DNA from: Halalkalicoccus subterraneus
GTDB lineage: Archaea; Halobacteriota; Halobacteria; Halobacteriales; Halalkalicoccaceae
Length of the DNA: 64,000 nucleotides
Direction of reading: 5' to 3'
Assembly (NCBI RefSeq): GCF_003697815.1
Contig: NZ_RDQG01000015.1
Span: forward strand, 1 to 64,000
Made by a program: the position numbers and the translations under genes. This document shows positions 24,935-33,330 of this stretch, piece after piece. The notes beneath the pieces were generated by a model, which was given only the letters and a program-made list of their open reading frames with translations, was not told the origin of the DNA and did not search any database. The first letter of the stretch is position 1; each line of letters begins with the position of its first letter.

Positions 24935-26590
24935 ATGCAGGAACTGTCTACATCAATCGGCGAAGCACAGGGCAGCAAGACAAGTCGCTCGACCATCCTT
25001 GGACCACCACAAGCTGTTGCAGCAGCACTCCGTACGACACTCGGTCCGAATGGCATGGATAAGATGGTCGTCGAGCAAAATGGGACCGTCATCGTCACTA
25101 ACACCGGTTCGAGCATTCTTGACCGAGTGGATGTCGAAGCCCCGACTGCGCGAATGGTGACGGAGGCCACGGAGGTACAGGCTCAGACAGTCAGTGATGG
25201 GACGACAACGACTGTCTTGCTCGTTGGGGAACTACTCAATGCTGCGGAGTCGCTACTCGAAAACGGACTCCATCCGACCTCAATTGTGGAAGGGTACGCA
25301 AAGGCGACAGCACATACCCGAGAACGTCTACAAGAATATTCGACGCCGGTATCGGAACATAACAGTGATCGCCTCCGTTCCATCGCAGCGATGACAGTTA
25401 CCGGTCGATGGGATGAGACCGCAACGGCGTTGTTCGCTGATCTCGCTGTTTCTGGACTGCAATCAGCCGATTTCAATAGCTCCCAGCTGACTCTTCACGC
25501 CCATCCTGGTGGGAGTCTCGATGACTCCGAAGTCGTCGACGGCATCGCTGTAGATATGGACACCTCGTCGACTTCCATCGACGTATTCGAAACTCCCGAG
25601 CTACAGGCGTTCTCGAACCCACGGATCGCTCTCGTCGATGCAGAAATCTCCCCGGGAGACACGGATGTGTCGGGAAAAGTGACTATCGAGGACGTTGAAG
25701 ATCTCGATGAGGTCCGCGAATACGAGCGGAACAACCGATCGGCAGTAATTCAATCAATCCATGAACTCGACGTCGACGTACTCTTCTGTCAGAAATCGAT
25801 TGACGATGCGGTTCAGACAACACTCTCGCACTCAGGAGTGCTCACAGTCGAGCGCACTCGCCAGGACGAGCTCGATGCGATATCGCGAGCAATCGGTGCA
25901 GAGACCGTCACATCTGCCGTTGACCTTGATAGCGGTTCTCTCGGTAAGGCGGGAAGCGTTTGTCAGGAGACAATTGGCGGGGCCGAGTCCCTGCTCGTCA
26001 TGGACTGTCCAGAAGAAAAACACGCGTCACTGGTCCTACGTGGTGGGACACCACACGTCTCCGATGAGATCAACCGCGTCGTAGCTGACTGTGTAGACGC
26101 CGTCCGGCTTGCACTCCGTGTAGGGAGCGTACTTCCTGGGGGCGGCGCAACCGCGATGGCACTTTCGCGAGACGTACTGAGGTATGCAGACAGCATCGGC
26201 GACCGCGAGCAATACGCGGTCAAAGCATTCGCGAACGCTCTCGAGTGTATCCCCCGGACACTTGCCGAGAACGCGGGACGAGACTTAGTCAACACCCTCG
26301 TCACGCTTCGGAATCAGCATCACGATGGCGCTACGTCCGTCGGCGTTGACGAATCTGGAGAACTTCGCGACATGCGCAAATCGGGTGTGTTCGAACCGAT
26401 AACAGTACTCGATGCATGTCTCGGGAACGCGTTGGAAACGAGCGCGCTCGTACTCCGAATCGATGACGTCCTCGAATCAGGGAGCGAAAGCGGAGGTGAA
26501 CACGCCGGACACGACCATAATCACGGACAGGGGGGTGAACCACACACGGAGAGCGACATGAACGGGTACCCGTGGGCGCTCAGTCACTGA
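24935..26590 (+). CDS. Divergent thermosome (group II chaperonin) paralog with His-rich tail
   Basis: A 551-residue chaperonin-family protein with thermosome landmarks: LGPNGMDKM (37-44), SDGTTTTVLL (87-96) and LPGGGATAMAL. It is atypical. The usual NDGATI is NTGSSI, so Thr57 replaces the aspartate that corresponds to the catalytic Asp52 of GroEL. GDGTT is SDGTT. The C-terminus, normally a short Gly-rich end, is long and rich in histidine (GGEHAGHDHNHGQGG). It may have weak ATPase activity or bind metal; it might serve the formamidase beside it. The last point is inference from position. Confidence 0.88.
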   Translation: MQELSTSIGEAQGSKTSRSTILGPPQAVAAALRTTLGPNGMDKMVVEQNGTVIVTNTGSSILDRVDVEAPTARMVTEATEVQAQTVSDGTTTTVLLVGELLNAAESLLENGLHPTSIVEGYAKATAHTRERLQEYSTPVSEHNSDRLRSIAAMTVTGRWDETATALFADLAVSGLQSADFNSSQLTLHAHPGGSLDDSEVVDGIAVDMDTSSTSIDVFETPELQAFSNPRIALVDAEISPGDTDVSGKVTIEDVEDLDEVREYERNNRSAVIQSIHELDVDVLFCQKSIDDAVQTTLSHSGVLTVERTRQDELDAISRAIGAETVTSAVDLDSGSLGKAGSVCQETIGGAESLLVMDCPEEKHASLVLRGGTPHVSDEINRVVADCVDAVRLALRVGSVLPGGGATAMALSRDVLRYADSIGDREQYAVKAFANALECIPRTLAENAGRDLVNTLVTLRNQHHDGATSVGVDESGELRDMRKSGVFEPITVLDACLGNALETSALVLRIDDVLESGSESGGEHAGHDHNHGQGGEPHTESDMNGYPWALSH

Positions 26591-26980
26591 GCGATTCTAT
26601 TCGATTCTGACTAGCACCAGAAACGTTTCTAAACGCCTATTTTCTGAGTGACAACCTATTATTGGTTTCAGGAAATTACTATACTAATTGTTAGTATGAT
26701 AGGACTGGGCGCTTGAGAGCAAAGCTGGAGAAGTCTCCATAGATTAATCCGTCCGAAACCACGTATCACAGCCCCGATAAACCCGCTGTAGTCTCAACTT
26801 CCAAATTCGGCCAGTAGTTGAGACCAGGGATCTCAATGCATATCGAGATCGGAGAATTCGTCGATAATTGGTTATGTAAATACCGAACTCGTATCTCTAC
26901 ACGAATGCTTTCGATCTTCGCATTGATGGGGGCATCAATAATAACAAATGATTTGGACTTCCGGCTAAACGTACTGAAGT
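26591..26980. other. Intergenic, with one perfect inverted repeat
   Basis: No gene is seen. ATACTAA-TTG-TTAGTAT (26682-26698) is a perfect 17-base inverted repeat about 90 bases after the chaperonin stop and may be an RNA 3-prime structure or an operator. The rest is AT-rich without coding character. Confidence 0.5.
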
Positions 26981-27409
26981 ATGACTTCTGAGGAGAAATC
27001 GATCTCCATCAATGAAGAACCGAATACGGACCCTGCAGACGCATTCGGAGCACTCAGCGATCCTCTCAGAGTCGATATTCTTTAAGCATTAGGAGGCTAC
27101 TATCGTGAAACTGATTACGAGAAGACCATCGGATTCGCCGATCTCCGCAGGCGTGTCGGAGTTGAGGATTCCGGACGGTTTCGCTACCACCTGAAACAAC
27201 TTCGCGGTGATTTCGTTGAAAAGGCCAATGATGGATATCGACTCACGTATGCTGGCGAGGCGTGTGTGATGAGAGAGATACGGCGTTTAAACAGATGGTG
27301 GGATGAGTCACACGGGATATGGAGATCCTCAAAATGGTTGCTGACCCGGATTCACAACAGAATCTTCCACCCGAGATGCAAAACGATGCTTCCATCGTGC
27401 TAAAGGAAC
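26981..27409 (+). pseudogene. ArsR-like winged-helix regulator with in-frame stop
   Basis: From ATG 26981 the reading is acidic and then typical of haloarchaeal ArsR/DUF7347 winged-helix regulators: AFGALSDPLRVDIL, stop (TAA 27083-27085), ALGGYYRETDYEKTIGFADL, GRFRYHLKQLRGDFVEK. The stop falls in the first DNA-binding helix, and the later part loses similarity after about 27280. A dead regulator copy is the simplest reading. Confidence 0.7.
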
Positions 27410-27516
27410 CTTCAGAAGAGGAACTAAGGGAGATTCGAGACGCACGCTTGGAAGAGAGTCTCCAACCAATCGAAGAAGTCGAAGCAAACGCTGAGACGGA
27501 GGATAATAGAGAGTAG
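27319..27516 (+). CDS. Small acidic protein, uncertain
   Basis: A 65-residue highly acidic ORF (MEILKMVADPDSQQNLPPEM start, ending EVEANAETEDNRE) in a different frame from the regulator remnant it overlaps. The composition fits a haloarchaeal protein, but it could equally be the frame-shifted tail of the broken regulator, since it begins where that reading fades. No family recognised. Confidence 0.4.
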   Translation: MEILKMVADPDSQQNLPPEMQNDASIVLKEPSEEELREIRDARLEESLQPIEEVEANAETEDNRE

Positions 27517-27622
27517 CGGTAATTGGTACGCGAATTAGTACTCCAGAATCATCACAACTGGTAACAAGGATGAAAGCAGCGGAAAACGGAGACGTATTGA
27601 CGCAGTAGCTACGTTATGAGCC

Positions 27623-28036
27623 ATGGAAAAGACATCCCTTCTTGAGCGCATTTCCGAGAGCCTCGCCGAAGTAATCGCTCTCCTGTCGATGGGTGTGGTG
27701 GTTATGGGCACAATGCTTGGAATAGACTGGATCTTGGCCGTCGGTGCCATCGGGTTCATCGTCGGAACCCCTCTCGTGTTGCTCCTTGAGCCTGATTACG
27801 AGACGACGGCGGAGCGGAATGGTGATGACGCCGATAATTCCTCACAAGAAGATCCCCTGGAGACCCTCAAAGCCCGATATGCAGAGGGAACGCTGTCTGA
27901 GGACGAATTTGAGCGAAAAGTAGGTCGCCTTCTTGAGGTAGACAGCACCGAAGCAATCGATTCGAGATCTCAAAAGCCGTCTACGATCAAAGAGACGGAC
28001 TGTGATACGGATATTGCTAGCCTTAAGAAAGAATAG
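27623..28036 (+). CDS. SHOCT-domain membrane protein
   Basis: A 137-residue protein. Two membrane helices (about 14-36 and 38-57) are followed by an acidic linker and a SHOCT domain: DPLETLKARYAEGTLSEDEF, ERKVGRLLEV (about 77-107). A polar tail of 30 residues follows. SHOCT domains are short C-terminal helical modules found with membrane segments; their role is mostly unknown. The ATG at 27623 gives the first helix a short charged lead (MEKTSLLERISESLAE). Confidence 0.8.
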   Translation: MEKTSLLERISESLAEVIALLSMGVVVMGTMLGIDWILAVGAIGFIVGTPLVLLLEPDYETTAERNGDDADNSSQEDPLETLKARYAEGTLSEDEFERKVGRLLEVDSTEAIDSRSQKPSTIKETDCDTDIASLKKE

Positions 28037-28061
28037 ATAAGTTGGTGAATGATATAACAGC

Positions 28062-28104
28062 GCGACTGCCGAGCAGTCATACGTGTAGTGGGCTCGACTC
28101 CCAC
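28062..28104 (+). other. tRNA-like fragment (T-arm)
   Basis: GTGGG-CTCGACT-CCCAC (28088-28104) has the exact 5-bp stem and 7-base loop of a tRNA T-arm. Upstream, GACT-GCCGAGC-AGTC could be a degenerate anticodon arm. No acceptor stem or D-arm is seen, so this is at most a tRNA remnant such as integrating elements leave at attachment sites. Confidence 0.25.
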
Positions 28105-28259
28105 GTTAAAATATCGCCACGCTAAAGAATGGGATTTTCAACATAGTCAAAATAGCAACTCTATCGAATCGTCCGATATATTCGTAGATGTAATGACTGG
28201 CAGTTTCACCGGATATGTGTCTCAAGAAACGGCTTTCAATGGAGCCCTTCAATTCGCCA

Positions 28260-28520
28260 TTAGGAAGCGAGCGTTTCTTCAAAATAGGCGATAACCTTTC
28301 GTGTCGCCTCAGCAGTAACATCCTCCGTAAGTTGCCCTTGGTAGCCATTCCTCGGAACATCGTTGTCTGAAATGCTGTCAAGACGAGCGATGAGATCACC
28401 AGTTGTGTCCAAAAATCGCTGTTGAATCGCAGAGATGACCACAGCATGATCAACGACCCCTCTGGTGAGCCGCCTTCTACCCAGTCCTCCTCTGAGAGAG
28501 GAATTGATTCGTCGTGCCAT
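28260..28520 (-). CDS. Hypothetical protein
   Basis: An 86-residue ORF with a basic head (MARRINSSLRGGLGRRRL) and an acidic second half (RLDSISDNDVPRNGYQGQLT, EATRKVIAYFEETLAS). The second half looks coding, with a haloarchaeal composition. The head may be read-through from an upstream region. Family not recognised. Confidence 0.4.
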   Translation of the reverse strand: MARRINSSLRGGLGRRRLTRGVVDHAVVISAIQQRFLDTTGDLIARLDSISDNDVPRNGYQGQLTEDVTAEATRKVIAYFEETLAS

Positions 28521-29308
28521 GTTCGCGTCGTGAGCGTAAGGCAGATATATTGCTCAGGATGGAACGGGACAGCATCAGTGCTGATGATCAGCTACGGATG
28601 CGGTGTAACATCACCATCGTCAAGAGATGTTTCGTGGTTCGCCGAGGACGGCTATGTGGGTATCTAATGCACGAAAGACGACGAAACCAACCAAAACGCC
28701 TGATCAGCGTGGGCGGCGAGGAACGACAAGACACGTTCCGGTTGTGTGCGTCCACCGCCAAGTGCATCTTCTGAACTCCGAGCTACGACAAGTGGTGGAA
28801 AATTGGTGGTTTGTAGAAATCCAAACGCAGAATCTCTGGTTCCACGGATTAAGAGTTCTGTATATCACTATGTAGTATATAGAATAGATAAACAAGCAGA
28901 GGAGCGCTGTAGTGCTCGAATTCGGTCGATGAAGTGCTTCGCTGATTCACTTTTGATTAGTGCAATAATCATAAGTGGTGGCGACGGGGTCGCCGCTGTC
29001 TATGAAACATGAAATTGACAACGAAAGAAAGCAGGAGTTGACCATTAATAGAAAAGAGACATATTTCTGATGAACGCCTGCCACCGGCTCAGAACTAAGC
29101 AACCATAGGCTCACGTCCTTCACCGCATAGACAAATATCGGCCTCAGGTAAGTCGAAATACTCAGATGTCTCACGTAAGCTATCGCTGTCGGCGTATCAC
29201 ACGCCGATTGATCTTCGTTGCGATCCGACAGAGTTTGTTCGGGGATTTCGATAGCCGCATCTATCCCTCTGCTCCCAATGATGACTGGAGGAATAGATAC
29301 CTCCCATA
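28521..29308. other. Long gap without a convincing gene
   Basis: About 790 bases with only short, compositionally non-haloarchaeal readings on both strands. I see no repeat of the RepA-C families here and no recognisable protein remnant. Confidence 0.5.
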
Positions 29309-29818
29309 TCAACGTACACTCTCAGAGGTACTATCAGAATGTCGCTCAAAAGAGGGCGATTCCTTATCCGACTCACTATCCGACGAATCTTCTTCCTCAG
29401 TATTAATTTTGTCAACCGCGGACACTTCCTCTTCTTCCTGATCCTCCTGCAGCTGACGGTATTGCTCAGCAACAAACATTTGCGCAACATCTGATTTCGT
29501 CATTAGATGGCGCTCTACTTCCTGTCCAAGGAACTCATCAAGCTGCTCAGACGGTCTAAAGCTTACCGTTCTACTCATTCTTACACCCTCTGACATATCC
29601 TGTAACGGTGAATTCCCGATTGACTTTCGAACTCGATCAAAAATATAGGCCCACGCCATTAGCGTCGTGCCAGGACCCACAAATCCTAAATCAAGAAAAA
29701 GCACATCTATAGCACCACCTACAGCGACAACACCCGCAACGAGCAGCGCCGCCCACCATAAGATGAGTGATGCATCTACCCGATCACCAAAAGACCGGAT
29801 TGATGTATCTCTCGACAA
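29309..29818 (-). CDS. Membrane protein with RHH-like C-terminal domain
   Basis: A 169-residue protein. I start it at TTG 29818, because GGAGGT lies exactly 6 bases before it and the same GGAGG-6-TTG layout is kept in the paralog at 47252. It begins LSRDTSIRSFGDRVDASL, has two membrane helices (about 18-38 and 40-62), then a ribbon-helix-helix-like segment (MSRTVSFRPSEQLDEFLGQE, LMTKSDVAQMFVAEQYRQ) and an acidic/serine tail. A membrane-anchored DNA-binding protein is suggested. The upstream 100-450 bases are conserved with the other locus. Confidence 0.65.
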   Translation of the reverse strand: MSRDTSIRSFGDRVDASLILWWAALLVAGVVAVGGAIDVLFLDLGFVGPGTTLMAWAYIFDRVRKSIGNSPLQDMSEGVRMSRTVSFRPSEQLDEFLGQEVERHLMTKSDVAQMFVAEQYRQLQEDQEEEEVSAVDKINTEEEDSSDSESDKESPSFERHSDSTSESVR

Positions 29819-29920
29819 GGTATAACCTCCAAATACCGCTATACCGCTAACCGGAAGCACTACTCAACATTCAATTCTAGAGTAATACAAACGAATCTAC
29901 AGCGCTAAGCCACAACTCAC

Positions 29921-30265
29921 GCAAAACACAGACTCTCCCCAACAATACAGACACCTCTCGACCGAGAGGAGCCTTTGCGTCTCGTAGATCGTGTCCCATA
30001 TCTACTAGGAGTGGAAGATTGGCTAAACCTACCACTGCTGGACAAGCAGCCCCACGCAGAGCCACTTTTTAGCGAACTTTGATTATCTGTAATCGTTCCT
30101 AACCACCAGCGCACCATAAAACCTCTCACAAATAGACAAAAGCAAGGCTGGCTTCTGACGCAGCCCGCTTATTGCGCCCTTTCTAAGTTCGCGCCAACGG
30201 TCATCGCGTCAGCATCGCGTGGCGGTAATATGGGAGTAGCGAACACTGCACCTGGCCACACAGCA
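29921..30265. ncRNA. Conserved structured noncoding block, copy 1
   Basis: This stretch has no gene but matches 47361-47872. Shared pieces are CAGACTCTCCCC, CGTCTCGTAGATC, TCTACT.GGAG, TTTAGCGA, GCAGCCCGCTTA and TCATCGCGTCAGCATC. A hairpin CCTCTCG-AC-CGAGAGG (29954-29969) is replaced in the other copy by CTCC-GTTAAA-GGAG, so pairing is kept while sequence changes. A second stem GTAGAT/ATCTAC is kept. It could be a structured leader of the membrane gene at 29818 or an independent RNA; the strand is not known. Confidence 0.5.
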
Positions 30266-30554
30266 ATTTAGCTATGATAGCGGGAGCCGATTCAAGGAGG
30301 CACAGTTTTTCTCGTCTGTGTCATGTATTCTTTCGGCGCACACTTAGGTTTGTTGCCGACCAATATTAGCACCAGAATTAGTGAGGGAGAATCAGCCCAA
30401 TTTTGGGTTAATACAAGATATTTTTGAAAAGATGGTAGAAACAGACTGCTGTTACAGTACGTAAGTTACTTGTCATCAATTTCGTCAGTCAACGCGGCGT
30501 AGAGTTCAGGGTTCTCTTCCACGCTCCTCGCCATGTCGTATTCGGGAACGTCGA
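30266..30554. other. Intergenic with gene-tail remnant
   Basis: The minus strand at about 30470-30560 reads a plausible C-terminal tail (MARSVEENPELYAALTDEID then DK, stop). A similar but diverged tail sequence recurs at 31494-31562 on the other side of the toxin-antitoxin pair. The rest of the stretch shows nothing recognisable. Confidence 0.45.
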
Positions 30555-31022
30555 TTACGCCGACACGGCCGACTCTGACCCTTCGCCACGTGGCAGGCCG
30601 AACTCAACCTCAATCCGGACCGTGTCGTAGGGAACGTATGGCTTCTTCGCACGGCCATCCTCTTCGAAGTGGATAATACCGTACTCGGCTAGCAGGTGCA
30701 GATCGTTGTGGACGTCGTGGACGTCACGGTCGAGGCGATCGGCCAGTGCACGAATACTCTCGGGCGGGTGCTCCATCACCTCTTCGAGCAGTTCCATCCG
30801 TCGGTCGGTGAGTAGCTGGCGGAGCCGCGCACGGTCTTCGAAGTTGACGACATGCGGTACTTCTTCACCCTGCTCCCACTGTTCGGCGCGCTCGATGGCT
30901 GCCGCCTGCGCCTGTTTCGCTGGAAGCGACGTGATGCGGAGGATCGAGGGGTACTCCACGTCGTCCGGGTCGGGCGTGAATTCGTCGTGCGTCGGTTCGG
31001 TGTTAGTCGGTTCATCGCTCAT
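30555..31022 (-). CDS. tumA: TumA-type antitoxin (HVO_A0114-like DNA-binding protein)
   Basis: A 155-residue acidic protein. A winged-helix is visible in the centre: LTDRRMELLEEVMEHPPESI, RALADRLDRDVHDVHNDLHL, LAEYGIIHFEEDGRAKKP, where the last part forms the wing. This is the HVO_A0114/TumA family, which follows TumE toxins in haloarchaea. It overlaps the toxin gene by 11 bases and is second in the operon. It probably binds the two operators at 31322-31376. Confidence 0.8.
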   Translation of the reverse strand: MSDEPTNTEPTHDEFTPDPDDVEYPSILRITSLPAKQAQAAAIERAEQWEQGEEVPHVVNFEDRARLRQLLTDRRMELLEEVMEHPPESIRALADRLDRDVHDVHNDLHLLAEYGIIHFEEDGRAKKPYVPYDTVRIEVEFGLPRGEGSESAVSA

Positions 31023-31311
31023 AAATTTCGTTCACCTCGGTTTGGAAGTCGTTGATTAGGTCGGAGAGGCCTGTGAATTCCAGCTTCGTGATGGCACCCT
31101 CGGGCGCATGCCGATGGTGCCGGCCGACGTCCAGGTGGTAGGGCGAGTTGTCGTACCGGAGGAGCGTCTCGCCGTCAGCGTCCATGTACTGGAAGCTGTA
31201 CTTCAGCCCCTGCGGGAAGTCCTCGCTCACCGGGACCTGCCACGCAACCATCTCGTACCGGCTCCCGTTCGGTTTCTCGTCTTCCTCCCGATAGACGACT
31301 GTCGCAGGCAT
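31012..31311 (-). CDS. tumE: TumE-type toxin (DUF6516)
   Basis: A 99-residue protein of the TumE family (DUF6516): a strand-rich head (ATVVYREEDEKPNGSRYEMV), KYSFQYMDADGETLLRYDNS, the conserved histidine cluster GRHHRHAPEG and a helical end SDLINDFQTEVNEIYER. The arginine/histidine centre is the likely active site of this RNase-like toxin family. It is first in a two-gene operon with its antitoxin. Confidence 0.8.
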   Translation of the reverse strand: MPATVVYREEDEKPNGSRYEMVAWQVPVSEDFPQGLKYSFQYMDADGETLLRYDNSPYHLDVGRHHRHAPEGAITKLEFTGLSDLINDFQTEVNEIYER

Positions 31312-31321
31312 CGGTCTCCTA

Positions 31322-31376
31322 TGTTGGGGTTGTATCCCAACAGGGTTAAACCTTATCGTTGGGAACGAAGCCCAAC
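31322..31376 (-). promoter_or_regulatory. Twin operators upstream of tumE
   Basis: TGTTGGG-7-CCCAACA (31322-31342) and GTTGGG-7-CCCAAC (31358-31376) are two inverted repeats with the same arms and the same 7-base spacer, just before the toxin start at 31311. They are well placed for autorepression by the TumA/TumE complex. Confidence 0.65.
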
Positions 31377-31564
31377 AGTACTAAGGGCCCGTCCCTCTTT
31401 TGCGTAGATCTACAAACTACTGTGTTTTGTCAGGGCGCCGGCGGTCAGACGTGACGGCACTGGAATGTGTGGAAACGCTGCTCCAAGGATACAGTAGAAA
31501 TGGACTAGTGGTGCGATACGTAATCTACTCGTCATCACTTCCGCCAGCCAACGCGTAGTTTAAA

Positions 31565-31636
31565 AACGTATCCAGTATCCGAATACACATCATGGAGTAA
31601 GTATATGTATCTTGTATCTGTATACTGGATACAGAT
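31565..31636. promoter_or_regulatory. Iteron/operator region before parA
   Basis: Repeats of the type GTATCC/GTATCTG lie in both orientations: GTATCCAGTATCCGAATACA, then TGTATCTTGTATCTG and TATACTGGATACAGATATGG right at the ATG. The same GTATCTAGTATC-type words recur after the partner gene (32883-32932). Likely partition site and autoregulatory operator. Confidence 0.6.
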
Positions 31637-32482
31637 ATGGTAAACGCCATACAACGAGCGACGACTTACGTCCCAAAAGGCGGCGTCGGGAAAACGACAT
31701 CAACAGCGCACATTGCAGTATCGGCATACAACGATCATGGCCTCGACACACTCCTAATCGATCTCGCGGGGACCCAGAATGACCTCGCAACTCAGTTCGG
31801 ACTAGCCAACGATGTACTCGACCCTGACGCGCCGATTTCTGCGGTATTCAGCGAAAATTGGTCGTTCATCCGTGAGAACATCGACAACGTGTTCGAGCGC
31901 ATGGTTTTTGAAACGGAGGAAGGACCAGATCTCATCCCTGCTGACAACGGTCTCGGGGCCGAGGATAACAACCTCGCAAACGTTCCACGGGAGAACCGCT
32001 ACAACCGCCTCGAGAAGTTCATCACTGATGAAGTAGCATCACGGTACGATCTAGTATTGCTCGACTTGCCCGGCAAGGAGGACAACATCACGATCAACGG
32101 TCTGTTTGCCGCCGAAAACGTAATCGCACCGCTGAAGCCAGGCGAGTTCGAGCGGAAGCAACTCGAAAATCTCCAGCGCGAGCTGGCGGCGATTCGAGAC
32201 GACGGCGACCATGATGCACAGCCAATGTTGCAGCTCGTCTTCGCGACGATGGTCGATTCAACCACGAACCTCGCAGACGAGTTTACAAACGTACTCGCCG
32301 AGGAATATTCTGATATTTCCGGCCCGCCCGTCTCAGAGTCGGCGAATATTGGAAACGAACAGGCGAACGGACGAACACTTTTTGCCCTGTCCGACGACGA
32401 ACTCTATGATACGGGACGGCGCGCACGCGAGGCGTATCGACAGCTCACGACCAGTCTACTCGAGCGATTGGAGGCCAGATAA
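31637..32482 (+). CDS. parA: ParA-type partition ATPase
   Basis: A 281-residue member of the ParA/MinD ATPases. The deviant Walker A KGGVGKTT (14-21), the Walker A-prime region LLIDLAGTQND and the switch YDLVLLDLPGKEDN are in order. It segregates plasmid copies together with a small DNA-binding partner. That partner is likely the next gene, which starts 2 bases after this stop. GTATC-type iterons on both sides of the pair mark the partition site. Confidence 0.92.
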   Translation: MVNAIQRATTYVPKGGVGKTTSTAHIAVSAYNDHGLDTLLIDLAGTQNDLATQFGLANDVLDPDAPISAVFSENWSFIRENIDNVFERMVFETEEGPDLIPADNGLGAEDNNLANVPRENRYNRLEKFITDEVASRYDLVLLDLPGKEDNITINGLFAAENVIAPLKPGEFERKQLENLQRELAAIRDDGDHDAQPMLQLVFATMVDSTTNLADEFTNVLAEEYSDISGPPVSESANIGNEQANGRTLFALSDDELYDTGRRAREAYRQLTTSLLERLEAR

Positions 32483-32483
32483 C

Positions 32484-32876
32484 ATGAGCAACGACAAGGA
32501 CAAGGCCGAGAAGCTTCTCCAAGAATCGAAAGGCCAGTCCCGACATAAGACCGAACCTGAGAGTGCAGGGACGCCAACGCTTGAGGACGCAGTGGCCGAC
32601 GCCTACCGACGACTTGACAACAACGACTTGCCGTCAAATATCACCCTTCGAGACGATAATCTCGCAGCACTGTTCGTCGGACTCGAGAAGTCTGATGAAC
32701 TCGTTCCACTTGGGGAAGCGACTGCTGATGCACTCGGACGCGAGGCCACGATCGACACGCGGGCCGATGTCCTCCGATTGTTACTCCGATATGCTATCTC
32801 GGAGATAGACGGCTCGATACTCGAACGTGGGAAAGCTGGGAGAACACAGTATCTGACGGAATCCGACGATTTTTAG
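32484..32876 (+). CDS. Probable partition partner protein
   Basis: A 130-residue acidic protein from ATG 32484 (MSNDKDKAEKLLQESKGQ). It has a helical middle (ADAYRRLDNNDLPSNITLRD, ADVLRLLLRYAISEIDGS) and no known ParB nuclease motif. Its position directly behind parA, with iterons just after the stop, fits a ParB-analogue DNA-binding protein. This is by context only; the sequence family is not recognised. Confidence 0.7.
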   Translation: MSNDKDKAEKLLQESKGQSRHKTEPESAGTPTLEDAVADAYRRLDNNDLPSNITLRDDNLAALFVGLEKSDELVPLGEATADALGREATIDTRADVLRLLLRYAISEIDGSILERGKAGRTQYLTESDDF

Positions 32877-32882
32877 ATTTGG

Positions 32883-32932
32883 ATATTGTATCTAGATACT
32901 AGATACGGATATCAGATACAGATACTAGATGC
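32883..32932. repeat. Iterons after the partition operon (centromere-like)
   Basis: TATCTAGATACTAGATACGG and ATATCAGATACAGATACTAG contain five or six direct and inverted copies of the word ATCTAGATAC / AGATAC. It matches the words upstream of parA. Confidence 0.7.
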
Positions 32933-33330
32933 AAGGTTCAAGTAGCAGACTGACACCAAGTTCGAGCCCGGAGTAGAACGGTCAAGAAAGTGAATCAGAC
33001 GAAAGAGGGAATAGAAAAGGGCTCTTGGCCTTGTGCAACATTTTTACGAAGTACCCGCCTCAATGTTGCACAAGGTTTGATACCCCACCGACTGTACCAT
33101 CGACGCTCCCGAGGTAGATCGTTGATAGATCCCCGAGACAGGACGAACCCGCCGTTCGCAACGCGATCACGACCTGCCGAGACCATATTCTTCTGTTCCT
33201 GCTAATTACGCTCGTAGGCGTCGTGATCGACGCGTGCACTACCGGAGTGCTCGTGGGTGTACTACCTGATCTGGGTCGACGATCTGCCACGGCTCCGAAA
33301 CGCCGCTCAAACGGATTTGTGGTTTCCCGG
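32933..33330. other. Gap with RepC copy and degraded sequence
   Basis: It holds RepC copy 4 at 33029-33075. The following 250 bases have interrupted GC-rich readings on both strands that may be old transposase debris, but nothing that can be named. Confidence 0.4.
33029..33075. repeat. RepC copy 4
   Basis: CCTTGTGCAACA (33029-33040) and TGTTGCACAAGG (33064-33075), perfect arms, 23 unrelated bases between. Confidence 0.87.

Noticed and set aside
28106-28453. A 115-codon minus-strand frame overlapping 28260-28520
   Set aside because: Basic, methionine-rich and without acidic haloarchaeal composition; the overlapping frame is more coding-like.
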